From Bradyrhizobium sp. MOS002 (lineage in GTDB: Bacteria > Pseudomonadota > Alphaproteobacteria > Rhizobiales > Xanthobacteraceae), in assembly GCF_003020115.1 (NCBI RefSeq), contig NZ_PYFX01000017.1, positions 54,241 to 118,240 of the forward strand: a stretch of 64,000 nt of DNA, in the 5' to 3' direction. The position numbers were made by a program, and so were the translations under genes. The notes beneath the pieces were generated by a model that had not been told where the DNA came from, did no database searches, and saw only the letters and a list, made by a program, of their open reading frames with translations. Positions 17,443 through 26,249 of the stretch are shown piece by piece; positions within the stretch are counted from its first letter, which is position 1; each line of letters opens with the position of its first letter.

Positions 17443-19056
17443 GTGATCAGCAAAACATTCGCGGCCGCAACACTGGGCCTCGCCGCCGCACTGGCGGCCT
17501 CTCAGGCCCGGGCCCAATCGGCGAGCAGCAGCGACCAGGAGATCACGCTCCTGAAGCAGCAGTTGAAGTTGCTGGAGCAGAAGCTCGACAAGCTCCAGAG
17601 CCAGACCGCTGCGAACACTGCCGCTGCGGCAAAGGCCAGGACCGAAGCCAAGGCGGAGGCGAAAGCTGAGGCGCGGTCCGAAGCGAAGGCCGTCGTCGCC
17701 AACGCCAACGCGGCGATCCCGCTCAAGGGACCGGCGCCCGCATCCGGCGTCGTCGTGACGATGCCGAACAACCGGCCGACCATCTGCACGGCCGATGGGG
17801 CAAACTGCGTCGGGATCACAGGCCGCGTGCATTGGGATGTCGGCGGCTACGACTATCGGCCCAACACGGCGGCAACCGTGCCGCAGAAGCTCGACAGCGG
17901 CGAGAACGTCCGCCGCGCGCGCATCGGTGTCGCCGGCAAGTTCTTCCACGACTGGAATTTCGCGCTGGTCTACGACTTCGGCGGCTCCTCCGACGGGTTT
18001 GGCGGCGCAGCTCCGGGTTCGCTGCCCGGCGGCGGCGTCTCTGGCGTCGAGAACGCCTATCTCAGCTATACCGGCCTGAAACCGTTCGGCGGCAAGATGG
18101 CCATCGAAGGCGGCATCATGGACCTACCCTACACTCTCGATGAAGCCACGAGCTCCAACGACATCATGTTCATGGAGCGCGCCTCGGCCGGCATCGTCGC
18201 GACCAGCATCGCCGCGGGCGACTTCCGCTCGGCTGTCGGCACGCGCTGGTACAACGACCAGCTCTGGATCGGCGGCTATGTCACGGGGCCCTCGACCGGC
18301 GCGATCCATTCGGCGTCGAGCGCAGCACCGAACGGTGCCTCCGAGCAGTATGGCGCCGTCGCCCGCGTTGCGGGCCAGGTCGTCAGCGGCAAGGATTACT
18401 CGCTGCATCTTGGCGGCAATGCCGAATGGCTGATCCAGCCGTCGCGCAACATGGTGACGGGTGCGCAGACGGTGACGCTTAACGATCGTCCGGAACTGCG
18501 CATCGATCCCACGGCACTGGCCACGACCGGCGCAATCGCCAATGCCTCCGGCGCGCAGGTCTACAGCGTCGAAGCGGCCGCCACCTATGGGCCATTGATC
18601 CTGCAAGGCGAGTATTTCTGGTACAACATCGATCGCAGCGCCAATACCGGTCTGCCGCCGCTGGGTGCGCCGAGCCTCAAATTCCAGGGCGGCTACGCGC
18701 AGGCCGGCTACGTGCTGACGGGCGAGGGTCGCAGCTACAATGCGGCGAATGCGGCCTATGGCGGCGTCAAGCCGGCGCACCCGTTCTCGCTCGAGGGCGG
18801 CGGCTGGGGTGCGTGGGAAATCGCGGGACGCTTCTCCACGATCGACCTCAACGATCAGCTCGGGACCGCCACCGGCATCGCGGGCGGCCGGCAGACCGTC
18901 TACACGGCGGCGCTGAACTGGTACGTCAACGGCAACGTCCGTTTCATGCTGGACTATTTGCACGGCACGGTGTCGAGGCAGGCCTCGCCAATCTCGGCCG
19001 CCAATGTTGGCTCGAAGTTCGATGCGGTCGCCATGCGGACGCAGTTCGCGTTCTGA
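17443..19056 (+). CDS. Outer-membrane porin, OprO/OprP (phosphate-selective) type with coiled-coil N-terminus
   Basis: 537 residues. A Sec signal (ISKTFAAATLGLAAALAASQARA) is followed by a coiled coil with heptads 'LLKQQLKLLEQKLDKLQSQ' and an Ala/Lys/Glu-rich linker. Then comes a beta-barrel ending in the outer-membrane signature ...RTQFAF with a terminal Phe. The coiled coil suggests trimerisation or peptidoglycan contact. The barrel matches the OprO/OprP group (residues ENAYLSYTGLKPFGGKM, DLPYTLDEATSSND). Substrate cannot be read from sequence. GTG 17443 is preferred because AGGGGG (17431-17436) lies six bases before it; ATG 17437 sits right on that site. Confidence 0.87.
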   Translation: MISKTFAAATLGLAAALAASQARAQSASSSDQEITLLKQQLKLLEQKLDKLQSQTAANTAAAAKARTEAKAEAKAEARSEAKAVVANANAAIPLKGPAPASGVVVTMPNNRPTICTADGANCVGITGRVHWDVGGYDYRPNTAATVPQKLDSGENVRRARIGVAGKFFHDWNFALVYDFGGSSDGFGGAAPGSLPGGGVSGVENAYLSYTGLKPFGGKMAIEGGIMDLPYTLDEATSSNDIMFMERASAGIVATSIAAGDFRSAVGTRWYNDQLWIGGYVTGPSTGAIHSASSAAPNGASEQYGAVARVAGQVVSGKDYSLHLGGNAEWLIQPSRNMVTGAQTVTLNDRPELRIDPTALATTGAIANASGAQVYSVEAAATYGPLILQGEYFWYNIDRSANTGLPPLGAPSLKFQGGYAQAGYVLTGEGRSYNAANAAYGGVKPAHPFSLEGGGWGAWEIAGRFSTIDLNDQLGTATGIAGGRQTVYTAALNWYVNGNVRFMLDYLHGTVSRQASPISAANVGSKFDAVAMRTQFAF

Positions 19057-19292
19057 AGGATGCATTGATGGAGCGCTGGGCCGCGTTTGTTCTTCCATGC
19101 GCGAACCGAGGAACACGGCACGCACGGTCGAAATCGGCCCACGAGCGACTATTTTACGGTTGAAGGTTACCTCCTGCAAATGCGCAAGAGAGGGCACCAT
19201 GATGCCGCCCTGTCACATTCCGCAAGCCGACAAAGCGCTTACCCGAGCGAAGCGATGCAGTTCGCGTAGCCACCAGTCGCCGGAGTTCCGCT

Positions 19293-19643
19293 TCACAAGG
19301 CATTTTCAATGCATTTGATCAGATCATCTATTTCAAAGGGCTTTCTGAGTAAGCCCGCTGCACCGGCTGTCTCGAGAATTGCTTCCGTATTCGCTGTAAC
19401 CAGTATTACTGGAATCAGCGATCCTCGGGCTTCAAGCCATTGAACTAGCTCAAGCCCGCTCATTCCAGACATATGAATATCTGTGACGACGCAATCATAG
19501 GATCTGTTAGCAGCTGTCGAAATAAAGCTCTCCCCAGAGGAGTATCCATCAGCTCCAAAACCCCGCGAGGAAAGCGAATCCACCAGTGCCACACGCAACG
19601 AATCATCATCGTCGATGACTGCAATTTTTGGCTCTTCTGGCAC
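19293..19643 (-). CDS. Single-domain response regulator (CheY/FixJ-receiver-like)
   Basis: 116 residues, a receiver domain only. It has the acidic pocket IDDDDS, phospho-acceptor D55 (VVTDIHMSGMSG) and K101 in LLRKPFE. There is no output domain, so it would act as a phosphate sink or by protein contact. It starts at GTG 19643. It diverges from the FixJ-like regulator 317 bp away, and the two receiver domains resemble each other in style. Confidence 0.88.
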   Translation of the reverse strand: MPEEPKIAVIDDDDSLRVALVDSLSSRGFGADGYSSGESFISTAANRSYDCVVTDIHMSGMSGLELVQWLEARGSLIPVILVTANTEAILETAGAAGLLRKPFEIDDLIKCIENAL

Positions 19644-19959
19644 TCAGTATCCTACCCCGAACTAGATAGACGGCACGGTCGCAACACCACATTCGCACGG
19701 CCCCATGGGCGAAGGAACTATACGAGAGTGTTAGGTCGGGCGCGCGGTATGGTTGAGCATCCGAGAAAATCAGCGGCTTGATCAAGATCTGACAATAGTT
19801 CCCTTAACTCGTCAGCCGGGCAATGCGGCTTCTGTCAGACTGTTGTAGTCGGCAGTTTCGGCGTGGCTCCGAAGAGCTCTGCTGAACTGGAATATATGAT
19901 CGCCTAAAACGTGCCATTTTGATAGCATTTCCGTCTGGATAGACTCTAGGTTCAACATC

Positions 19960-20601
19960 ATGCTGTTGTCCGCAAACGAAAAACCACTTGTGCATGTGGT
20001 CGATGACGATGCTTCCATGCGAAGCGCGTTGGAAGGTCTTTTTGATTCAGTGGGCCTGCAAACCCTCACGTATGCGACTGCCGAGGATTTCCTGTCCGCG
20101 AACCGGGCGGACAGACCAGGCTGTATCATTCTTGATGTCCGCCTGCCGGACGTGAACGGCCTCGAATTCCAGAGTCGCCTGGGTCAGATTGGAGTAGGGA
20201 TGCCGGTCATCATGATAACCGGGTTTGGAGACATTGAAATGTCGGTTCGCGCCATGAAACGCGGCGCAGTCGACTTCCTTCCGAAGCCGTTTCGGGACCA
20301 GGATATGCTTGACGCGGTCATGGCCGCTATTGAGCGCGACCGACAACGTCGGAGCACTGAATACGATCTCTTTCAACTCAAGGAGCGTTTTGACACTCTC
20401 TCGCCCCGCGAGCAGGAGGTGATGTGGCATGTCACCGCTGGTAAAATGAACAAGCAGGTTGCAAGCGATCTAGGCGTTAGCGAAATCACGGTCAAAATCC
20501 ATCGTGGTGCAGCGATGCACAAGATGAGCGCCAAAACGTATGCCGAGTTGGTTCGAATGGCTGATGCATTGAAAGCGTCTCGTGGCAAACGGCGATTATA
20601 G
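19960..20601 (+). CDS. FixJ/NarL-type response regulator with LuxR DNA-binding domain
   Basis: 213 residues. The receiver domain (1-125) has HVVDDDAS, phospho-acceptor D59 (IILDVRLPDVNG) and the LPKPF lysine. The LuxR-type helix-turn-helix (about 140-205) has LSPREQEVMWHVTAGKMNK then SEITVKIHRG. The domain order and linker are those of FixJ-like regulators. No sensor kinase gene is next to it, so the partner is elsewhere. It may control the porin or redox genes nearby, but nothing in the sequence proves this. Confidence 0.9.
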   Translation: MLLSANEKPLVHVVDDDASMRSALEGLFDSVGLQTLTYATAEDFLSANRADRPGCIILDVRLPDVNGLEFQSRLGQIGVGMPVIMITGFGDIEMSVRAMKRGAVDFLPKPFRDQDMLDAVMAAIERDRQRRSTEYDLFQLKERFDTLSPREQEVMWHVTAGKMNKQVASDLGVSEITVKIHRGAAMHKMSAKTYAELVRMADALKASRGKRRL

Positions 20602-20981
20602 ATAAGGACATACGCCTCTTTTGAAGGCTTCGCAGATCGACGCTTCAAATAGTACAGCCCGGTGCTCTCTGCCCCGATTGAATAATGGCGAACAGCGGCA
20701 CGCGAAGTTGGAAAGGCATCCGACCGCCTTCCTACTCCCGAGTGGCAGCACCATGCAGAAGTCGCGCTTCCCAAATCAGAAGCCTCGAAGCTGTCTTGCA
20801 TATGAGCTCGCCCCCTCCTCATGTCGCTGCCACCTATACGTCAGTATTAGATTTTCCATCTTAGCGACATCGCAATCCCACCAACGTGCAATTGCTGCCT
20901 GGTGCCGATCGCCTTAATAAATCCACTTGTTGCCCAAGGCTCACAGGCCGGAGGGACATCAATCGAAAGTGGGTGAATGCC

Positions 20982-21380
20982 ATGCAATCAAATGAACTCA
21001 TGTGTGCCCCCACACAGCGGGGCGAGGATGTGCTGGGGCGAATATTGCAGCTGCGAGCCGTAGAATCCGAACACTTCAAATTCGGGCCTTATACCTTGAT
21101 ACCTGGCAGACGGCTCTTGTTTGAGGGACACGATCAGATCGAGCTTGGCGGCCGGGCCTTCGACATACTGGTATTGCTCGTGAAGCGGGCCGGCGAAGTT
21201 GTCAGCCTCCGCCAGATCTTGGAGCAAGTCTGGCAGGACGTCGCGGTCGACGATTCGAACATCAGAGTTCAAGTGGGTGACCTTAGGCGGGCATTAAGCC
21301 CGAAGCATCAGCGCTTTATTGTAACCATACATACGAGAGGATATGTGTTTGTCGCGCCGGTGCAACGGCTTCCGTCGTAA
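20982..21380 (+). CDS. OmpR/CadC-type winged-helix DNA-binding protein
   Basis: 132 residues with a C-terminal trans_reg_C domain. It has 'FKFGPYTLIPGRRLLFEG', 'LGGRAFDILVLLVKRAGEVVS' and the recognition region 'DDSNIRVQVGDLRRAL', ending 'FIVTIHTRGYVFVAPV' (each quoted in part). No receiver or membrane segment is present, so the DNA-binding domain stands alone. The start is uncertain between GTG 20973 and ATG 20982. Third regulator in a run of three. Confidence 0.78.
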   Translation: MQSNELMCAPTQRGEDVLGRILQLRAVESEHFKFGPYTLIPGRRLLFEGHDQIELGGRAFDILVLLVKRAGEVVSLRQILEQVWQDVAVDDSNIRVQVGDLRRALSPKHQRFIVTIHTRGYVFVAPVQRLPS

Positions 21381-21916
21381 AGCGTGCCATGGCCCGCCAC
21401 TTGGTCCCATTCCGCTTGGCTGGATGGTCGCACAAAATCGTCGTGTCGCCGAGACGGTGTAGCGGACGTCGCTTCGCCGGGCGGCGCGATAGTGGCCAAC
21501 ACCGCAACAAGCGACAACTTTTCACTCCGGCATGTCGAAGCACACATGTCTGACCAATCGAACTGCCTTTGTCTCTCTTCGGCCGAAGTATTGGCTCTGG
21601 ATGAACCAGAACGTCCTATCCTTGGTGCTTTCTTCTTCGTCTCCCGGAACAAGGTCGGGGCGGGACAAAGGATGAGACCTGAACCCGCTTTCGCGCGGCG
21701 ATCCTCGCTTGAAGTAGCTATCCGGCGCTTGCGAGGGCCAACTTTCGGATAGCCGGCAAAAGGGCTCTGATTCACCTGAGGTGGCGCTTGATGCTCGAGG
21801 CAACGGCATGGATTGCCTCTCCAGAGCGATGTCGATCCGGTTTCTTGGAGCAAACCGTTGACGCAGTCGCGGCGGCCCGGCTCATTTGAGCAGATCGGAG
21901 GCTGGCCTGACGCTAT
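21381..21916. other. Intergenic stretch; no gene recognised
   Basis: 536 bases with open frames on both strands (for example minus 21308-21853). Their compositions are Arg/Ser-rich and they overlap the regulator gene; none shows a motif, a ribosome-binding site or a family feature. I treat it as non-coding or fully decayed. Confidence 0.45.
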
Positions 21917-24115
21917 CTAGAGCAGGTGATCGATGCGGACCGGCAGATCGCGCAAACGACGGCCAGTCGCATGAAACACGGCATTGGCGATCGCAGGTGC
22001 CACACCCGTCATCGCCACCTCACCAAGGCCCTTGACCCCGCTGCGGTTAAAAACCGGGTCGGGTTTGTCGATGAATTCCACATCGATAGAGCCGATGTCG
22101 GCATTCACCGGCAGTACATAGTCGGCGAGATCGGCGTTCAGGAAACCGCCATAGCGAGGATCGACCTCGCTGGATTCGCGCAGCGCCGCGCCAATCCCCC
22201 AAACGACTCCACCTCGTACTTGGCTAGCCGCCGTGCGTGGGCTTATGACTCGGCCGCAATCGGCGACGCTCACCACACGCGGCACCCGGATGCGCCGCGT
22301 GCCCGGCTCGATGACAACCTCCACGAAATGAGCGATGTAGCTAAAGGTAACGTGGCTGCGGTAGACGGGACCCGCGACGGACGGCAACCCGGCGCGGAGC
22401 CGTCCGAGGATCTCATCAGGCTGGCCCGGGGGCTTTCTCTGTACCTCAACCTCCAGCGTGCGCCGGCCGGCGGCTTTGAGGATCTCAGCCGGGGTGCGGT
22501 CTGCAATGCCCGCAGGCGACATCTCGGCGAGAGCCATCAGCATTGCATCCGCAGCATCCTCGGCCGCCGGGATGGCGGAGGCCGTGCCCCAGGAGCCGGC
22601 GGTGAGGTGCTGAGGAGCGGCGCGCGTATCCCCGATCACCGCCCTGACCTTTTCGGGAAGAACGCCGAGCTTGCGGCTGACCGTGTTCGCTAGAGACGTA
22701 CGGATGCCCTGCCCCATTTCGTGGCCACCGATGCTGATCACCACGCAGCCATCTTCGTCGGCCTTCAAATGCGCAACCGCCGGCGTGGTCAGTCCTGGAT
22801 AGGCGCCTACCGCCACGCCCCACCCGATCGCACTGCCGTCCTTAGCGCGCATAGAGCGCGGCGCCATAGAACGCCTGGTCCAGCCAAATAGCTCGGCACC
22901 CCGCTTCAGGCACTCAGCCAGATAGCGCGACGAGAAGGGTAGCCCAGTCGCCACGTCGGTATCGGTGTCGTTGGCCAGCCGCAGTGCCACCGGATCCTGG
23001 CCGAGCGAATAGGCCAGTTCGTCGACACAGCATTCCATGGCGAAGCAGGCCGGATGCTCGAACGGGGCGCGCATATAACCGGGCGTCTGCACGTCGGTGC
23101 GAACGAGGCGCTCCACACCCCGGAAACTGCCAAACCCATAAAGGCGCGAACTGGTCGCCGTGTATTCGCCAGGAAAGAGGTCATGCCGGGAAGTTTGCGC
23201 GTCGACTTCGTGGATGGCTGCTAGCATTTTTCCAGTTCGTTCGGCACCGAGCCGGATATGGTGGCGGCTCTCTGGCCGGAAGCTCGCAGCATGAAAGAGG
23301 GTGGCTCGCGGGACGACCAGCTTCACCGGCCGCCCGGTTTCGCGCGCCGCCACGGCCGCTAACAGCGTTTGCATCTGCAACGAGTTCTTCTGGCCGAAGC
23401 CGCCACCGAGATATGGCGAGATCACTTCCACCTGCTCCGGCGCGATACCAAGCGCCGTCGCAACACCGTGACGAACGGCCTCGGCATTCTGAGTGCCCTC
23501 GTGCACGGTGAGCTTATTGCCTCGCCATTCGGCTACCGAGGCGATCAGCTCCATCGGGTTCTGGTGCTGCGGCGGGGCCTTGAACACCGCATCGATCTTG
23601 ACTGGTGCTTTTGAGAGGGCCTGGTCCGCATCGCCTGAGGCGATCTCGGGGATGAAGTTCTTCAGCGGCGTATCTGCCTGATGGACGACTTCAACGCCCG
23701 GCGCGTCGAGGCTGACGCCGAACGGCTCCTCAGCATAGCGGGCTCTAACGAGGTGCGCCGATTCAACCGCCTGTTCAAGTGTCTCGGCGGCAACGAGGGC
23801 GATGGGCTGGCCGCGATATGCGATTGCCGGCGACAGCATGGGCTGGAGGCTTTGAAACCCATAGCCGCCGCCCATGATAAAGCCGGCGGACTTTGCAGCG
23901 CCCATCGTCTTGTGGGTGAGCACCAGTCTGACGCCGTGCACGGCGCTGGCCGCTTGCGTATCGATGTCGGTGATGCGCCCCTTAGCGATGGTCGAGACCG
24001 CCAGCGCAGCGTGAAGGAGACCCGGACGATTGTCGTCCGCCGCGTAGATCGGTTTGCCGCGGACCTTGTCCTCGGCATCAACGCGGATCGTATAAGGATA
24101 CGGCAGGCTGGTCAT
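21917..24115 (-). CDS. paoC: Aldehyde/xanthine oxidoreductase molybdopterin subunit (PaoC-like)
   Basis: 732 residues, the xanthine-oxidase-family large subunit without FAD or FeS domains. Cofactor contacts typical of the family are visible: GGGFGQKN, 'FRGVERLVRTDVQTPGYMRAP' (in parts FRGVER, GYMRAP), GGHEMGQGIRT and the catalytic-base segment GVKGLGE with E699. With PaoA and PaoB it should form an MCD-type aldehyde dehydrogenase that oxidises a range of aldehydes to acids. It is the last gene of a three-gene operon, three bases after the FAD subunit. Confidence 0.9.
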   Translation of the reverse strand: MTSLPYPYTIRVDAEDKVRGKPIYAADDNRPGLLHAALAVSTIAKGRITDIDTQAASAVHGVRLVLTHKTMGAAKSAGFIMGGGYGFQSLQPMLSPAIAYRGQPIALVAAETLEQAVESAHLVRARYAEEPFGVSLDAPGVEVVHQADTPLKNFIPEIASGDADQALSKAPVKIDAVFKAPPQHQNPMELIASVAEWRGNKLTVHEGTQNAEAVRHGVATALGIAPEQVEVISPYLGGGFGQKNSLQMQTLLAAVAARETGRPVKLVVPRATLFHAASFRPESRHHIRLGAERTGKMLAAIHEVDAQTSRHDLFPGEYTATSSRLYGFGSFRGVERLVRTDVQTPGYMRAPFEHPACFAMECCVDELAYSLGQDPVALRLANDTDTDVATGLPFSSRYLAECLKRGAELFGWTRRSMAPRSMRAKDGSAIGWGVAVGAYPGLTTPAVAHLKADEDGCVVISIGGHEMGQGIRTSLANTVSRKLGVLPEKVRAVIGDTRAAPQHLTAGSWGTASAIPAAEDAADAMLMALAEMSPAGIADRTPAEILKAAGRRTLEVEVQRKPPGQPDEILGRLRAGLPSVAGPVYRSHVTFSYIAHFVEVVIEPGTRRIRVPRVVSVADCGRVISPRTAASQVRGGVVWGIGAALRESSEVDPRYGGFLNADLADYVLPVNADIGSIDVEFIDKPDPVFNRSGVKGLGEVAMTGVAPAIANAVFHATGRRLRDLPVRIDHLL

Positions 24116-24118
24116 AGC

Positions 24119-25114
24119 TTAAGCTCTTTGCCTTGCAATCATCAGGGCGTCTGCGACGGTACGCGCGCCGAGTTCGATGCGGAAGGAGTTGTTACGGCCA
24201 GGCTTTGCTTCGTGCAGGGCAGCATCGCCGGCCTGCCGTGCGGTTCGCTGCGAGAGCGTCTTGCCTGCCAGGACCTGCTCCGCCGCACGAGCGCGCCAGG
24301 GCCGCGTGGCGAGCCCACCAATAGCTATGCGCGCATCCCGGACGGTGTCGCCATCCATGTCCAGCGCAACGGCCGCGGAGGCGAGTGCGAAGGCATAGGA
24401 CTCTCTGTCCCGTATCTTGTGGTACGTTGATGCTCGACCCATCGTCGTCTTGGGCACACGAACACGTAGGATCAATTCACCGGATTTGAGCGTGGTCTCG
24501 ACATTCGGACTCGTTCCCGGCTCGCGGTGCAGAGCTTCCACGGCAATCGTGCGCTCTCCAGTCACGCCGAGCACGTCGATTTTTGCGTCGAACGCAACGA
24601 GAGCGACCGCTAAATCACCGGGGTATACAGCGACACAGGAACTGCTTCCACCAAGCAACGCATGGCCACGATCATTACCTTGCTGCGCCGCGCATCCGCT
24701 GCCGGGGTCTCGCTTGTTGCAGGCGAACGGCTCACCACCGCGGAAGTAGACGCACCGCGTGCGCTGCAGGAGATTGCCGCCGAGCGTCGCCACGTTGCGG
24801 AGCTGCTGCGAGGCCGCTCGCCATAGCGATTCCGAGATGGCGGGATACTCATCGGCGATCTGCGGATGGGCCGCCACGTCGCTCATACGGGCGAGCGCGC
24901 CGAATACGAGTTCACTGTGTCCCCCAGCGTCGATGTGATTCAAATCCCTGAGCCCGGTGATGTCAACTATCTTGTTTGGCGTCTCGAGATTGAGCTTCAT
25001 CAGGTCGTAGAGCGTGGTGCCCCCCGCGATGAAGCACGTCCGCGGCCCGGCGCCTGCAACGCTGCGAACGGCGTCTTCAACGGTCTCCGCACGCGTATAG
25101 CTAAAAGTTTGCAT
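24119..25114 (-). CDS. paoB: Aldehyde oxidoreductase FAD-binding subunit (PaoB-like)
   Basis: 331 residues, CO-dehydrogenase/xanthine-dehydrogenase medium-subunit fold. The FAD loop FIAGGTTLYDLMK and 'LGGNLLQRTRC' are present. The insert LQRTRCVYF..CNKRDPGSGC matches the extra [4Fe-4S]-binding loop of E. coli PaoB, which separates this subunit from ordinary xanthine dehydrogenases. Only three bases separate it from the genes on both sides. Confidence 0.9.
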   Translation of the reverse strand: MQTFSYTRAETVEDAVRSVAGAGPRTCFIAGGTTLYDLMKLNLETPNKIVDITGLRDLNHIDAGGHSELVFGALARMSDVAAHPQIADEYPAISESLWRAASQQLRNVATLGGNLLQRTRCVYFRGGEPFACNKRDPGSGCAAQQGNDRGHALLGGSSSCVAVYPGDLAVALVAFDAKIDVLGVTGERTIAVEALHREPGTSPNVETTLKSGELILRVRVPKTTMGRASTYHKIRDRESYAFALASAAVALDMDGDTVRDARIAIGGLATRPWRARAAEQVLAGKTLSQRTARQAGDAALHEAKPGRNNSFRIELGARTVADALMIARQRA

Positions 25115-25117
25115 GCC

Positions 25118-25642
25118 TCAGGTCCTCCGCATCTTGGCCGCAGCATCCTGGATCGCGCTAACGACGCCAACATAGGCGCCGCAGCGGCAGATGTTGCCAC
25201 TCATGTATTCGCGGATCTCTTCAGTCGAACCGGCGTGCCCTTCATCGACGCACGCCACGGCGGCCATGATCTGCCCCGGTGTGCAATACCCACACTGCAA
25301 TGCGTCATGGTCGATGAACGCCCGCTGCATCGGGTGAAGTTCACCGTTCGGACTGGCCAGAGCTTCGATCGTCTTCACCGCGCGCCCGTCGGTCTGCACC
25401 GCCGGCATGAGGCAGGACACGATGCGTCGGCCGTCCAAATGCACAGTGCAGGCGCCGCACTGTCCATGATCGCAGCCCTTTTTCGCACCAGTGAGGGCCA
25501 GATGCTCGCGCAGGAGATCGAGGAGTGACGTGCGCGGATCGATCGCGAGCGACCGCGTCTCGCCATTGACAGTCAGTGTGACGTCGACGCGTTCTGATTC
25601 ACCGCGTGCGGCCTGGTCGGCCGCCTGCTCATCGGCCGTCAT
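25118..25642 (-). CDS. paoA: Aldehyde oxidoreductase [2Fe-2S] subunit (PaoA-like)
   Basis: 174 residues. The plant-type cluster motif KKGCDHGQCGACTVHL and the C-terminal cluster motif CGYC..CRCGAY give two [2Fe-2S] centres. E. coli PaoA carries a Tat signal, whereas here neither ATG 25642 nor the longer TTG 25714 reading contains a twin-arginine motif, so the complex is probably cytoplasmic. I chose ATG 25642 because the protein then begins a few residues before the conserved 'VDVTLTVNG'. First gene of the paoABC-like operon. Confidence 0.88.
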   Translation of the reverse strand: MTADEQAADQAARGESERVDVTLTVNGETRSLAIDPRTSLLDLLREHLALTGAKKGCDHGQCGACTVHLDGRRIVSCLMPAVQTDGRAVKTIEALASPNGELHPMQRAFIDHDALQCGYCTPGQIMAAVACVDEGHAGSTEEIREYMSGNICRCGAYVGVVSAIQDAAAKMRRT

Positions 25643-25714
25643 CGCCTGAGTCGTATTGTGCGCCCGGAACTTGCCGTTTCTCCATCGTTTTTCCCCGAAT
25701 AGTTGTGCAACCAA

Positions 25715-26249
25715 TCAAGATCGATGCGGGATCGATCACCACCCGTAGCCTGCCGCTCTAGTTTTTACCGTTCTCGAGCAAGCAGGAAGTGAAACCAATT
25801 CAATGCTAGGATGAGCGCGATGCACTACGAGGTTCGACAAAAGGAAGCACCGCTCCACGGCGATGGAGCGGGTAGTGCGCTGGCGCGCGACATCGTTAGC
25901 GCGATCCATGAAGAATGGTGACCGGGCTCAACGCCTCGACCGGCATTTCCTACGAAAGCCCATGCCCAGCGAGAGTTCTTGCGTCCCCGATCCGATCAGC
26001 GGAACGACTCTCTTCATGAGCAACGAGGTGATCGATCCGGCTCGGACGTTGGTCTTGTTGGTCCGCCCTAAGCTCGAGATCGCAGACGGCTAGGAAGGAA
26101 GTCTACAGCCGGTCTTTCGGGCCTTGCACATACGGCTTTCAAGGGTATGTGCAAACGGCTAATGTTCCTTAGGAGAGGGAAGGACAACGCGGCAAGGACA
26201 AGGATAGGCAAAGGTCGTGCCATCTCCCGGCTCAGCGGCAGGGTTTGCG
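25715..26249. other. Divergent intergenic region between paoA and the hybrid kinase
   Basis: About 535 bases. A short plus-strand frame near 25820-25920 (starting ATGCACTACGAG) has coding-like composition but stops after about 33 codons with no family feature. The region should contain both divergent promoters. Confidence 0.4.

Noticed and set aside
18124..19200. 358-codon open frame on the minus strand through the porin gene
   Set aside because: It is antisense to a well-supported porin with a signal peptide and terminal Phe, is Arg/Ala-rich, and has no motif or ribosome-binding site. It is a shadow of high-GC codon use.
19778..19791. FNR/FixK-like site TTGAT-N4-ATCTG upstream of the FixJ-like gene
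   Set aside because: Eight of ten consensus positions match, but it is 169 bp from the start codon and single near-matches of this quality are expected by chance in 64 kb.
21308..21853. 181-codon minus-strand frame after the winged-helix gene
   Set aside because: It overlaps the regulator's end antisense, has Ser/Arg-rich composition, no start signal and no family feature.
21926..22693. 255-codon plus-strand frame antisense to the molybdopterin subunit
   Set aside because: The minus-strand gene has cofactor motifs and the catalytic Glu; the plus-strand reading has none.
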